Assembly (NCBI GenBank): GCA_963773105.1
Contig: CAVZAA010000001.1
Location: 620,001-684,000 of the forward strand
Origin: Trebonia sp963773105
Lineage (GTDB): Bacteria > Actinomycetota > Actinomycetes > Streptosporangiales > Streptosporangiaceae
DNA length: 64,000 nucleotides
Direction of reading: 5' to 3'
How positions within the stretch are numbered: position 1 is the stretch's first letter; each line of letters starts with the position of its first letter. The notes under the pieces were generated by a model. It saw nothing but the letters and a program-made list of their open reading frames with translations. It was not told the DNA's origin and ran no database searches. Positions 26,722 to 34,686 of this stretch are shown in pieces. Made by a program: the position numbers and the translations under genes.

Positions 26722-26772
26722 CAAGATCGGGTTCATGGCCCCTTTCTCACGTATTCAGTTCCCACCCCAATT
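26722..26772. repeat. Right copy of the inverted repeat flanking the serine hydrolase
   Basis: Near-perfect reverse complement of 25286-25338; CACGTATTCAGTTCCCACCC is identical. A 12-base piece of the tRNA att core (TGACCAGCTTGG, 26701-26712) stands just outside it. Confidence 0.7.
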
Positions 26773-26781
26773 AGAGAGAGC

Positions 26782-26874
26782 GGGGACACCGGGGACACCT
26801 GTCCCCGGGCAGTGTCTCCGCGCCTTGATCGCGTTTCAGCAGATCAACAGTGGTTCGGGGACACCGGGGACACC
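26782..26874. repeat. Two direct copies of GGGGACACCGGGGACACC
   Basis: Identical 18-mers at 26782-26799 and 26857-26874 (75-bp spacing), each itself a doubled GGGGACACC; a third partial unit follows. They lie in non-coding DNA between the right repeat and the right att copy. Iterons or protein-binding sites are possible. Confidence 0.6.
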
Positions 26875-27002
26875 GGGACACTTCCGAGCGGCCCGACCTG
26901 GCGCCCCGCTCGCAGCCCCCGCTGGGCCAGGCCACGGGTCGACGACGAGCGCGGCCAGGACGACGAGGGGGACGACGGCGCGGCCGGGGTGCCTGTGCCC
27001 GC

Positions 27003-27024
27003 CTAATGGCACGCTAATGGCACG
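27003..27024. repeat. Second copy of duplicated CTAATGGCACG
   Basis: Identical to 25174-25195 and in the same orientation, 73 bp before the second att copy. Confidence 0.5.
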
Positions 27025-27050
27025 GCGGCCCGAGCGGGCCGCAAGACGAT

Positions 27051-27091
27051 GAAAGGCCAGCGTTCGGAAACCGCTTCCGACCTGGCCTTTC
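27051..27091. terminator. Long hairpin at the right end of the cassette
   Basis: GAAAGGCCAG pairs with CTGGCCTTTC, with an inner TCGGAA/TTCCGA stem and a short loop. It is A-rich before and T-containing after, so it can act on both strands. It stands 6 bp before att copy 2. Confidence 0.65.
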
Positions 27092-27097
27092 GTCATG

Positions 27098-27139
27098 GAG
27101 CGGATGACGGGAATCGAACCCGCATGACCAGCTTGGAAG
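27098..27139 (-). repeat. tRNA-Gly(UCC) 3'-half fragment, att-site copy 2
   Basis: Identical 42 bp to copies at 25048 and 28224; again no D-arm or 5' acceptor follows on the right side, so it is not a working tRNA. Confidence 0.85.
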
Positions 27140-27265
27140 GCTCCGTGTGCGGATCCGCTGAGCAGCGTAGATGCAGGTCAGGTGATGTGTATCGTCGTCC
27201 GTGAGTGACCGTGAATCACCGAGGTTTGCCGTCCGGTCGGGCACGCAGCGGGCACGCCTCCGCTG

Positions 27266-27763
27266 TTAACCGCGGTCTTGCGTCTTCTCGTGGGGCAGCG
27301 GCGGGCGCGTAACGGGAACGACGCGGACGAGCTTCTCCAGCCCCGCGTAGTCGCCTGGGTTGGTGGTGTAGAGGGGGAGGTCTTCTGAGATCGCGGTGGC
27401 TGCGATCATCAGATCGGCGATCCGCCTGCGCGGCTTGCGGCCCGCGGCGACGACGGCGGCGGTCACCCGCCCGTATATCCGGGCCGCCTCGGCATCGAAC
27501 GGGACGGGGTCGAACTCGCTCTCGGCGCGCTGCAGGGCCTCGGTACGGCGGGCGCGTTCCTCGTGCTCGTCGTACATGTCCTGCTCGCTGTTGGGGCGGA
27601 CCTGGTGCGGTCCGGCGGATAGCTCGGCCAGGGTGATCGCGCTGATTGCCATTTCGTCCGGGAGTTCCGTCGGGTTAACCCAGCGGCGCAGGACCAGAAC
27701 GTTGGTGTCGAGCAGGCCCTGCCGGGGAGGTTCGCCCGTCTGGCGCGGCGGCTCACCGGTCAT
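27266..27763 (-). CDS. vapC: VapC-type PIN-domain toxin
   Basis: 165 residues; ATG 27763 lies within the antitoxin gene (11-base overlap). RQGLLDTNVLVLRRWVN has the first catalytic Asp, ITLAELSAGPHQV the Glu, RIADLMIAATAISEDLPLYT the third acid and NPGDYAGLEKLVRV the end strand. The N-terminus repeats TGEPPRQ twice before the PIN core, which is unusual; a start nearer QGLLDTN is possible. It is in the second att-bounded cassette with its antitoxin as sole cargo. The remnant at 18208 is a relative. Confidence 0.88.
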   Translation of the reverse strand: MTGEPPRQTGEPPRQGLLDTNVLVLRRWVNPTELPDEMAISAITLAELSAGPHQVRPNSEQDMYDEHEERARRTEALQRAESEFDPVPFDAEAARIYGRVTAAVVAAGRKPRRRIADLMIAATAISEDLPLYTTNPGDYAGLEKLVRVVPVTRPPLPHEKTQDRG

Positions 27764-28019
27764 ACGGATCGCCGTCTTCGTGGTCGGCGGCCGCGTCCTG
27801 GTCGGCGCGGAATGCGTCCAGACTGCTGGCCTGTGCGTTGCGGGACATGGCCGCGAATTCCTGCCTGGAGACAAACGTGCGCCTTCGCCGGATGGGGATC
27901 AGCTCCCCAATCTGGTGGCCGTCGCGTGTAACGGTGAACGCCTGCCCGTGCTCAACCGCGTCCATGATCTCTCGCGACTTTGACCGCAGGTCCCGCTGCG
28001 TTATCTCCGGCACGCTCAT
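27753..28019 (-). CDS. Phd/YefM-type antitoxin
   Basis: 88 residues from ATG 28019. MSVPEITQRDLRSKSREIMD, then AVEHGQAFTVTRDGHQIGEL and IPIRRR is the Phd/YefM DNA-binding fold; the acidic C-terminus (DQDAAADHEDGDPYD) would bind the toxin. Its gene overlaps vapC. A perfect 17-bp palindrome is centred 18 bp upstream of the start and is very likely its operator. Confidence 0.88.
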   Translation of the reverse strand: MSVPEITQRDLRSKSREIMDAVEHGQAFTVTRDGHQIGELIPIRRRRTFVSRQEFAAMSRNAQASSLDAFRADQDAAADHEDGDPYDR

Positions 28020-28028
28020 ATTCACAGT

Positions 28029-28045
28029 GTAGCACTGAGTGCTAC
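28029..28045. promoter_or_regulatory. Palindromic operator GTAGCACT-G-AGTGCTAC before the antitoxin
   Basis: A perfect 8-1-8 palindrome 10 bp upstream of the antitoxin ATG. The position fits autorepression by the Phd-VapC complex and overlap with the transcription start. Confidence 0.7.
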
Positions 28046-28223
28046 GGGTGAACCAGCTGACCTCCCGAGACTGGTTCTCCTGCCCTGGAGACCACCAACC
28101 AAGGCGTCTGCCCAGTAACCGGGCGGTGCAATGGCCGAAGGCTGTGGCAGCATCCTGGCCTGCGGACATAGGCAGGCTCGGTGCCGAAACGGCGAACACC
28201 GGCACCGGGGCTAGGAATAATAA

Positions 28224-28265
28224 GAGCGGATGACGGGAATCGAACCCGCATGACCAGCTTGGAAG
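28224..28265 (-). repeat. tRNA-Gly(UCC) 3'-half fragment, att-site copy 3
   Basis: Third identical 42-bp copy, 1126 bp after copy 2. The following bases do not complete a tRNA, so the intact tRNA-Gly is elsewhere or lost. Confidence 0.85.
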
Positions 28266-28439
28266 AATGATCCCCAACCTGCTCGCCTGCTCGCCTGTAT
28301 GCCCTGCTCCGTCGATGTTTTAGCTTCCCCTGATGCTCCGCGGGAAGCGGCCTGGGTAGAAATTCGGGTAGAAAATTCGGCTCCCCGCAAATCCGTGGAG
28401 GATGGTAGAGCTTGATGGTGCACGGTGTCGTCGAGGGCT

Positions 28440-28775
28440 TGCGAAATGGTGGGCGGCGGTGGAAGGTGCCTTGTCGCAGATAAAGCCGCTGGTGCTGCCT
28501 CAGCCGGATGAACCGGTGCTGCGCAAGTCGTAGTTCAGCGCCTTCACCATCACCAACCTGGACGAGCTGCTCAGCCAAGCGAGCATTGGCCGCCTGGTCG
28601 CGGCTGGCGTGGCGACTCCAGGGACTGTCCTGTCCACCACCCGATGGGCCGTCGACATGGCTAGCAGCTGGCGGTCTGCGCGGACCCCGACGACCGGACT
28701 CACGCAGCCCTTTGCTCGAGGAGGCGTTTCCCCGCAGGGCTGGCTCGGCTTGTGACGCATTACCCGCATGCTGCC
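28440..28775 (+). pseudogene. Decayed isochorismatase-family hydrolase
   Basis: Plus-strand frames read LVLPQPDEPVLRKS, an in-frame TAG where Trp/Arg is expected, then FSAFTITNLDELLSQASIGR and LVAAGVATPGTVLSTTRWAV. Another frame continues VCADPDDRTHAAL, and after a 2-base slip LEEAFPRRAGSACDALP. This is the second half of an isochorismatase-like cysteine hydrolase (SAF, DLDxLLxxxGxxxLVxxGVATxxxVxSTxR, then ADxDxxxHxxLLxxxFPR). A stop, frameshifts and no N-terminal half make it a true pseudogene. Confidence 0.6.
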
Positions 28776-29852
28776 CGTGGCGCGGGTCAGCGAGCTCTGC
28801 GGATGACCCGCGGACGAGCGCCTGGCGGTTTCTAACCGACGGAACGTGCGGTGCGGGTCGCGGGGATCGAGATGAGCAAAGAACTGGAACCACTGCGTGG
28901 CTCGGAGGTCACCAATCCCGTACGTCTGGTTCAGCTCGCCTTGTGGATCCTCGACACCGTCGAAGCTCTTGTCGAAGAGCATGAGCACGTCGTGATCCTC
29001 GAAGAGGAGGCTAGCGCACCGGTCCCAGTCGTAGTCGTCGTAGTGTTCCGGCAGTGCCTGGTGATGTTCGTCGTCGGCTTCCCGGGCCATCTCGAGACAT
29101 CCAGGAGCGTCTCTGACGGCCAGGTGCAACGCCATCTCCTCCGCAGTGCAACGCGGCTGCGGCCGCTCTCCGGCCTCAAGGTCGCGCGCTAGGTCGGCGC
29201 AGGCCCGTCCGAACTGATGACGCCAGTCGGCGCCCATTCCCCAGGTGATACGAGGCAGCCGGTCGAAGACAAGCCAGTAGCCCTCGTCCGTGGGCAAAAC
29301 GGGCTCATCGCCGTTGTCGTCGGCGTCCTCGTGGGCCTCGTCGGACAGGATCTCCAGGGCTGTATAGAGCATGTCGGCGGTGCGGGGAGTGAGCTGCCAC
29401 TCATCGCAGACGTCGCAGTACTCGTCCTCATCGGCGTGATCGAGGTGGCATGTCCGCACCTGGAACAGCGCGGCGAAGTCAGGCGCGGCCGATTGTCGGG
29501 TGTTCTCGCGCTCGATGACGAGGAGGTGCTCCCAGCGAACCGGGCTGGCGTGGGCCTCGGGCCAGCTCTGGTCGCGCAGGCGGCTGAGTGCTTCCCGGAA
29601 GGAGGCAGCCGGAGCTGCGGGAAGCACGCTCTCGATTTCCTTTGCCAGGGCGGTGACCACCTCGCCGCTGGCGCCGCGCGCTAGCGCGGTGAGCACGTCG
29701 GCGGCGCGTTGCGCGAGCACGGGATCGTGACAGGTAAGTACCGCTCGCAGGGTGCTCGGCCCATTGGAAGACTGCAGAATCGCGAACACTCTGCTCTTGG
29801 CTGGGCTGTGCTCACAGAGGAACTGGAGCGGGACAGGGTTGAGGGAAGGCAT
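28500..29852 (-). CDS. Hypothetical acidic protein with aberrant C-terminal tail
   Basis: About 450 residues; ATG 29852 with GGAG 7 bases upstream. MPSLNPVPLQFLCEHSPAKS opens a helical N-domain (SFREALSRLRDQSWPEAHAS). Then comes a Cys/His-bearing acidic middle (CHLDHADEDEYCDVCDEWQL) and DEGYWLVFDRLPRITWGMGA. I recognise no family. From about residue 340 (after DPRDPHRTFRR, near 28830) the frame is antisense to the isochorismatase remnant and turns Arg/Ser-rich, so the true end was probably lost by rearrangement. Confidence 0.5.
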   Translation of the reverse strand: MPSLNPVPLQFLCEHSPAKSRVFAILQSSNGPSTLRAVLTCHDPVLAQRAADVLTALARGASGEVVTALAKEIESVLPAAPAASFREALSRLRDQSWPEAHASPVRWEHLLVIERENTRQSAAPDFAALFQVRTCHLDHADEDEYCDVCDEWQLTPRTADMLYTALEILSDEAHEDADDNGDEPVLPTDEGYWLVFDRLPRITWGMGADWRHQFGRACADLARDLEAGERPQPRCTAEEMALHLAVRDAPGCLEMAREADDEHHQALPEHYDDYDWDRCASLLFEDHDVLMLFDKSFDGVEDPQGELNQTYGIGDLRATQWFQFFAHLDPRDPHRTFRRLETARRSSAGHPQSSLTRATGSMRVMRHKPSQPCGETPPRAKGCVSPVVGVRADRQLLAMSTAHRVVDRTVPGVATPAATRRPMLAWLSSSSRLVMVKALNYDLRSTGSSG

Positions 29853-30337
29853 GCGCGAACTCCAAAGGACCAGCCGCACGCGACGCGGCAGATATACAGG
29901 GAGCGCACTGGTGGGCAAGGTACTGCCAAGCCCCCGGATGCCATGAAACGGCCCGCTGGTGCCGCTGGCTCTACCGGCGGTCCTGATCGGTACCACCATC
30001 ATATCCCGCGGCTAACGGCCCTATGCAGAGGGCGCGGTCGCGGCCAGGTCCATGAGTCCCAGCCGGTCGAGCGGCTTCGGTGGTTGACGCCGTAGGCGTT
30101 CCTGGAGCGCCGCGAGCAGGATGCTTGAGGCCGGCTGTGTCCCGGGCAGAGTTCATTTTCCCGTCGGCCTGTTTATCCAGAAGATGGTGTCCCGCCGCGA
30201 GCACATTAGCCCGGATGAACTGGCCGCGTTCGACTTGACCGACCCGCTGCTGACCGTGAGAATTAGCAACCAAAGGCGGGCATGGTTTGAGGGCCCGTGG
30301 CGCTTGGGAAACGGGCCTGGTCAGCGGGGTTTTGGGT
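29853..30337. other. Intergenic region, no clear gene
   Basis: Contains a minus-strand gene-end-like stretch near 30040-30125 (ILLAALQERLRRQPPKPLDR, then LGLMDLAATAPSA and stop) without a start, and plus-strand ISPDELAAFDLTDPLLTVRI near 30205. Both look like fragments left by insertions. The right edge is the 3' flank of the IS110 gene. Confidence 0.4.
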
Positions 30338-31624
30338 TTATGCGGCTGGGGTGATGGTGACGTCGAAGCCCATCGCCTGGAGTTGGTGGACGTGGGCGCG
30401 GATCTTGCGGTCTCGGTCGGCTTTGCGTTCGTGCCAGTCGGGGCCGAGGTCGGCGAATCTGGCTTCGGGGTTGCTGAGGAGGTGCCAGATGATGACGAGG
30501 ATGGAGCGCCCGACCGCGCACTTGGCCTTGTTCCCGCCGAGCCGCCGGGACAGCCGACGGAGCCGCTCGCCGAGGAAGGTATCGGTGTTCGCGGCGCCGT
30601 TGGCGGCCTGGGTGCAGTAGCCCTTCAGGTAGGCGTCGCCCTGGCCCTTCTTCGGCTTGCGGTTGCGGGGTCCGGACTGGCGGGCGACGGGCGCGAGGCC
30701 GGCCCAGGAGACCAGGTGGGCGGTCGGGAACCGGGTCATGTCCAGACCGGTCTCGGCGATGATGGCGATGGCGAGCTTCGGGCTGACGCCGGGGATCTCC
30801 GCGAGCCGCTCGGCCGCGGTCAGCGCCGCCGCGTCCGGGCCGGGGTCGGGGGAGGGGACGCCGTCGGCGCTGATGCCCCAGGCGGCGGGGATGGCGTCCA
30901 GGGCGGCGTCGATCTCGTCCTCGACCGCGGTGATGGACCGGTCGAGGAACGTGATGTGGTCCAGGTGGATCCGGATCAGCCTGGGGTGGTGATCGCCGAG
31001 GGACATGCCGTCGAGGGCCTGCTCGACGGCTTCGCGGCCGCCCTTGATCTGCCGGGCGGCCAGGGCGGCCAGGGCCTTCGGGTCGCGCTGGCCGCCGGCG
31101 ATCGCCTCCAGGATGTCGCGGGCGGTCTTGGCCAGGCGCGACACCGCCGAGGACAGCTTGATCAGGGCGCCTTCGAGGAGTTTTTCCAGCCGCTGCCATT
31201 CGCGGGTGCGGTCGCGGACCAGCTGCAGCCTGGTGCGGGTCAGGTCGCGCAGCGCCCGGATCTCCGGCGGCGGCACGAACGAGGGCCGCAGCAGGCCCAT
31301 TTCCGCGAGCCGGGCGATCCACTGGGCGTCGAGCCGGTCGGTCTTCGGCCGGCCGGCCAGCTGCCGCGCGTGCGCGGGGTTGACCAGCTGCACGTTCAGC
31401 CCGGCGCCCTCCAGCAGGTAGTACCAGATCCTCCAGTAGTCCGACGTCGCCTCCATGACCACTAGCTCGACCCTGTCGGCGAGCAGCCGCCCGGCCAGCG
31501 CGAGGATCTCCCTGGCCGTCGCGGGGACCTCTTCCAGACGCGACGCCCGGCGCCCGCCGTCGCGGGCCGGGGGCAGCCGGGCGCACACGTCCGCCTTCGC
31601 CTTCGCGATGTCGATCCCCGCCAC
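30338..31624 (-). CDS. IS110-family transposase
   Basis: 428 residues from GTG 31624. The N-terminal RuvC-like DEDD domain has GIDIAKAKADVCARLPPA, VVMEATSDYWRIWYYLL and GRPKTDRLDAQWIA. The C-terminal Transposase_20 domain has LAEIPGVSPKLAIAIIAETG and FPTAHLVSWAGLAPVARQSG with the catalytic-type Ser. IS110 elements move with a bridge RNA made from a non-coding end and have no terminal inverted repeats, so I cannot set element ends by eye. The flanks (about 30290-30337 and 31625-31770) should hold them. The frame is intact. Confidence 0.93.
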   Translation of the reverse strand: MAGIDIAKAKADVCARLPPARDGGRRASRLEEVPATAREILALAGRLLADRVELVVMEATSDYWRIWYYLLEGAGLNVQLVNPAHARQLAGRPKTDRLDAQWIARLAEMGLLRPSFVPPPEIRALRDLTRTRLQLVRDRTREWQRLEKLLEGALIKLSSAVSRLAKTARDILEAIAGGQRDPKALAALAARQIKGGREAVEQALDGMSLGDHHPRLIRIHLDHITFLDRSITAVEDEIDAALDAIPAAWGISADGVPSPDPGPDAAALTAAERLAEIPGVSPKLAIAIIAETGLDMTRFPTAHLVSWAGLAPVARQSGPRNRKPKKGQGDAYLKGYCTQAANGAANTDTFLGERLRRLSRRLGGNKAKCAVGRSILVIIWHLLSNPEARFADLGPDWHERKADRDRKIRAHVHQLQAMGFDVTITPAA

Positions 31625-32450
31625 CCGCTCGTGGCGGAGCTGGTAGTCCTAATCCACTAGCTGCGCGGGGATCTTCCGCGCTCTCGCATGACCCACCCGG
31701 GGGCCTCCTATCCTTGACTCGGGAAACAAGGGCGGGCTGCCCGGGGACCCCGGTCATCTGGCTCGGAGGCCGCGAATGTTGACCGTCGTGCTCACAGGCG
31801 ACAAGAGGCGACCCTCAGGTCAAGGTCCCGGCGCCAGGCTTAGAAACGGGCTCGCATCCCAAAGAAGCTCGGCGTCACGGGCAGCCCGCGCCCGTCGTCG
31901 CAGCCCCGCTCCGCCCGCGCCGGCCGGTCAGCCCAGCAGCCCGCACCCGGCTGTAAACCGCGCCACGGAGCGGCAGCGACCCGCGCCACACAACAACCCG
32001 CACCCCCGCACCGAATTCTCAGGGCAGCGCGACCGCCGCGGCGATCAGGCTTAGAAGGCACCAGCGAAGCGTCGCTGCATGTCGCTGGATGTCGCTCGAC
32101 GACCCGCTGAACTGCATAAATAGAGGTTCATAGCGGGCTGGCGTCGCCCGGCGGCTGTGGCTGTTGGCTCCCCCTTTGGCTCCCCGTTGCTGTCGGCCTC
32201 GCCGGCGTTCGGAATGCACGGTGACAGTACCGGTTACGCGCTTTGGATGGCGCCGCGTTCCGCGTGCTGAGCCTGGTTGTCCTGGCCAGCGTGCCGTCCC
32301 GGAATAACCCAGTGATGGGGGGTGTCCTATTGACTGGCGCGGCGGGCGAGATGCCCGCGGGCTGGACCGCCGGCCAGAGCCGCCAAAGCCGCCTCCGGAG
32401 CAGATGGCGACGGTACCCGGGTTCCTGGGCGATGGCGAGGTGACCTCATT
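31625..32450. other. IS110 flank and gene-poor DNA
   Basis: The first 150 bp may be the IS110 non-coding end (bridge RNA region). The rest has GC-rich, frame-inconsistent sequence. A minus-strand hydrophobic stretch ending near 32019 (LRWCLLSLIAAAVALP) has no supported start. CAGGCTTAGAA occurs twice (about 31836 and 32046). No gene is called. Confidence 0.4.
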
Positions 32451-32831
32451 GTGACCGACGATCGGCCGCGGGAGTTTCTGCAGCTCTCCGACGGCAGCTA
32501 CGTCCGGGTCACCAGCACCGACGACGGCGAGTTGATGCCGGTCGAGGAACCGGTCAAGCCGCAACGAGCTCGCAGCGGATCAGCGTCCACCGCGGTAGCG
32601 TTCAGTTCGCACGTGGTCGCCGACGCGCCCGGCTGCGGACTGTGCACCTGGTCGCCGCGAGACGGCAGGTGGGTGCTGAAGTTCGTCCCGCAGCGCGGCA
32701 GGACGCGGCGCCCCGGCGATCGCGGGCGCGGCCGTCACGCGCCGTCCAGTCGCGCGGTGACCTCCCGGACCCGCCGCGCCGCCGTCGCCCGCTGCTCCCG
32801 CCAGCAGCTCAGGGCGCCCGGCAGGCCCTGA
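32451..32831 (+). CDS. Hypothetical small protein
   Basis: GTG 32451 with AGGTGA about 9 bases upstream opens TDDRPREFLQLSDGSYVRVT, then DDGELMPVEEPV and PGCGLCTWSPRDGRWVLKFV. The first 80 residues look coding; beyond about 32700 it becomes Arg-rich antisense of the next minus-strand gene, so the true end is doubtful. No family recognised. Confidence 0.35.
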   Translation: MTDDRPREFLQLSDGSYVRVTSTDDGELMPVEEPVKPQRARSGSASTAVAFSSHVVADAPGCGLCTWSPRDGRWVLKFVPQRGRTRRPGDRGRGRHAPSSRAVTSRTRRAAVARCSRQQLRAPGRP

Positions 32832-32949
32832 CGCTCGCCTGCGGTCAGCGGCCGGCCGGCGGACCCGGGACGGCGCGCCGCACGCTGGCGCACGAGCGCA
32901 GGGCGTCCACGGTCTCCGCGGCGATCATCATGGTGTGCTGCGTGCTCAT
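32735..32949 (-). pseudogene. Small hypothetical gene, probably frameshifted
   Basis: ATG 32949 follows GGGAAG. MSTQHTMMIAAETVDALRSC and ASVRRAVPGPPAG run to a frame break near 32850. Another frame gives LTAGERQGLPGALSCWREQR and then ATAARRVREVTARLDGA. Joined, it would be a helical protein of about 71 residues. Unknown family. Confidence 0.35.
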
Positions 32950-33024
32950 GGGCTTCCCTCAGGCGCAAAAGGGAGCGGCCCGCCCGGGGTGGAAACGGGC
33001 CGCCTCAGTGGGCGGGGCCGAGGT

Positions 33025-34227
33025 TGTGGGTGCCGAAAACCTGTGTCACCTGGCCGGATGCTCCACTGATCGTTGGCGCTCGGCCCGGGTCGCCTGCCAG
33101 GGCGTGGGATGATCTTCGGCTTGTGGGGTTGAAGCTGGTCTTCTTGATCGTCACCCGTGCCGTGTCGCTGCTGGGCTTGTCGCGGCGGGAGGCGTGGTGG
33201 AAGGACGCCGAGATCCTCATGCTGCGCCATCAGCTCGTTGTGGCCCAGCGCGACAGGCCTCGCGCTCATTCGCGTCTGGCGTGGCCGGATCGGGCGTGGC
33301 TGGCGCTGCTCGCGGGGACGCTGCCGGCGGAGCGCCTGGCGGCGATGCGGCTGATCGTTACTCCCGGCACGATCTTGCGCTGGCAGCGCAACATCGTCCG
33401 CCGCCGCTGGGTACGCCGGTCGCGCCGGGGCCGGTCGGGGCGCCCGGCGACGCATCGCAGGGTGCGGTCGGCGGTGCTGCGGCTGGCCCGGGAGAACGAA
33501 TCGTGGGGATACCGGCGGATCCACGGCGAACTCGCGGGACTCGGCATCGCGGTGGCGCCGTCCACGGTCTGGCAGATCCTCAAGGACGCTGGCATCAGCC
33601 CGGCACCGCGCCGGGACGGCCCCGGCTGGGCGCAGTTCCTGCGGTCTCAGGCGCAGGGGATCCTGGCGCTGGACTTCTTCACCGCCGATCTCCTCAACGG
33701 CACGAAGGTCTACGTCCTGGCCGCCATCGAGCACGGCACCCGCCGCATCCGGATCCTCGGAGCTACCGAGCATCCGGTCCAGTCGTGGGTAGTGCAGCAG
33801 GCCAGGAACCTCCTGATGGACCTGGAAGACGCCGGGACCCGGGCAAAGTTCGTCCTGCATGACCGGGACGCCAGCTTCACCGCCGCGTTCAACGCCGTCT
33901 TCCAGGCCGCTGGCGCCAGGGTGGTCCGCTGCGCTGTGCAGGCGCCGCGAATGAATTCGATCATTGAACGCTGGATCGGCAGTTGCCGGCGTGAGTTGCT
34001 GGACCGGACCTTGATCTGGAACCAGCGCCACCTGATGACGGTCCTGCGCGAGTACGAGGACTTCTACAACACGCACCGGCCGCACCGCACCTTGAACCAG
34101 GCCGCGCCGCTGCGCCCGCTGCCAGATGCCATCACCAACCTGGACCACTTCCGCGTCGGGAGGCGCGACCGCGCCAGAGGCGTGATTCATGAGTATCGCC
34201 TGGTGGCATAGGTTTTCGGCACGCACA
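33025..34227 (+). mobile_element. Integrase-core (IS481/IS3-like) insertion sequence with 18-bp terminal repeats
   Basis: TGTGGGTGCCGAAAACCT (33025-33042) and its reverse complement at 34210-34227 (one mismatch) bound 1.2 kb holding a single intact DDE transposase. The right repeat begins directly at the transposase stop codon. No certain target duplication is seen. Confidence 0.8.
33123..34211 (+). CDS. DDE (integrase-core) transposase
   Basis: 362 residues from GTG 33123; upstream codons include the terminal repeat. An N-terminal helical/HTH part (KDAEILMLRHQLVVAQRDRP, VTPGTILRWQRNIVRRRWVR) leads to HTH_21-like ENESWGYRRIHGELAGLGIA. The rve core follows: LALDFFTADLLNG (first Asp), FVLHDRDASF (second Asp) and APRMNSIIERWIGSCRREL (Glu). 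The DDE triad is complete, so the element may be active. A degraded second copy of its left part lies at 44262-44345. Confidence 0.9.
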   Translation: MGLKLVFLIVTRAVSLLGLSRREAWWKDAEILMLRHQLVVAQRDRPRAHSRLAWPDRAWLALLAGTLPAERLAAMRLIVTPGTILRWQRNIVRRRWVRRSRRGRSGRPATHRRVRSAVLRLARENESWGYRRIHGELAGLGIAVAPSTVWQILKDAGISPAPRRDGPGWAQFLRSQAQGILALDFFTADLLNGTKVYVLAAIEHGTRRIRILGATEHPVQSWVVQQARNLLMDLEDAGTRAKFVLHDRDASFTAAFNAVFQAAGARVVRCAVQAPRMNSIIERWIGSCRRELLDRTLIWNQRHLMTVLREYEDFYNTHRPHRTLNQAAPLRPLPDAITNLDHFRVGRRDRARGVIHEYRLVA

Positions 34228-34686
34228 GCCCCCACATGCGGGGCTCCTGGTCGGCCTGCGTTATGGAGGGCTCTAGGCGATGCCTCGGGTGATCGTGTCG
34301 AGGAATGCCTCGTAGGTGGCTACCGGGTCCGGCGTGAGCACAAGCCCCTTAAGGTCAAGCGCGACAGCGCCGTGCACGCTGCTCCAGATCTGCTGGGCCA
34401 CCTCTGCCGGGTCGGGGGCGGAGATCGTGCCTGTCGCGGCCGTCAGTTCCACGAGCCGGACCAGCGCGCCGAAGGCGGCTTCCGCATGCTGCCCCACTTC
34501 CGGCGAGTTGAGCCCGTGGGGGACGGCGTCATCGAACATGATGGCGTAGAAGTTCGGGTTCGCCAGCGCGAACTCCCGGTACCGCAGGCCGCAGGCGCGC
34601 AGCCGCGCGCGCCCTTCCGGCTCATCGCAAAGCTCAACGACCGCACGGAGCCTGTCGAAGCCGATAATCAGCAGCGCGTCGACTAG

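Noticed and set aside
26782..26874. CRISPR array
   Set aside because: Only two repeat copies, each an internal duplication, and no cas genes in the window.
25048..28265. Intact tRNA-Gly genes at the three 42-bp repeats
   Set aside because: In all three the 5' half is missing: the sequence beyond the anticodon loop cannot pair to form D-arm or acceptor stem.
28042..28893. 283-codon minus-strand frame across the third att copy
   Set aside because: Runs through the tRNA fragment and the isochorismatase remnant, with no start signal or domain.
30287..31465. 392-codon plus-strand frame opposite the IS110 transposase
   Set aside because: Gly/Val/Asp-rich shadow; the transposase on the other strand has all family motifs.
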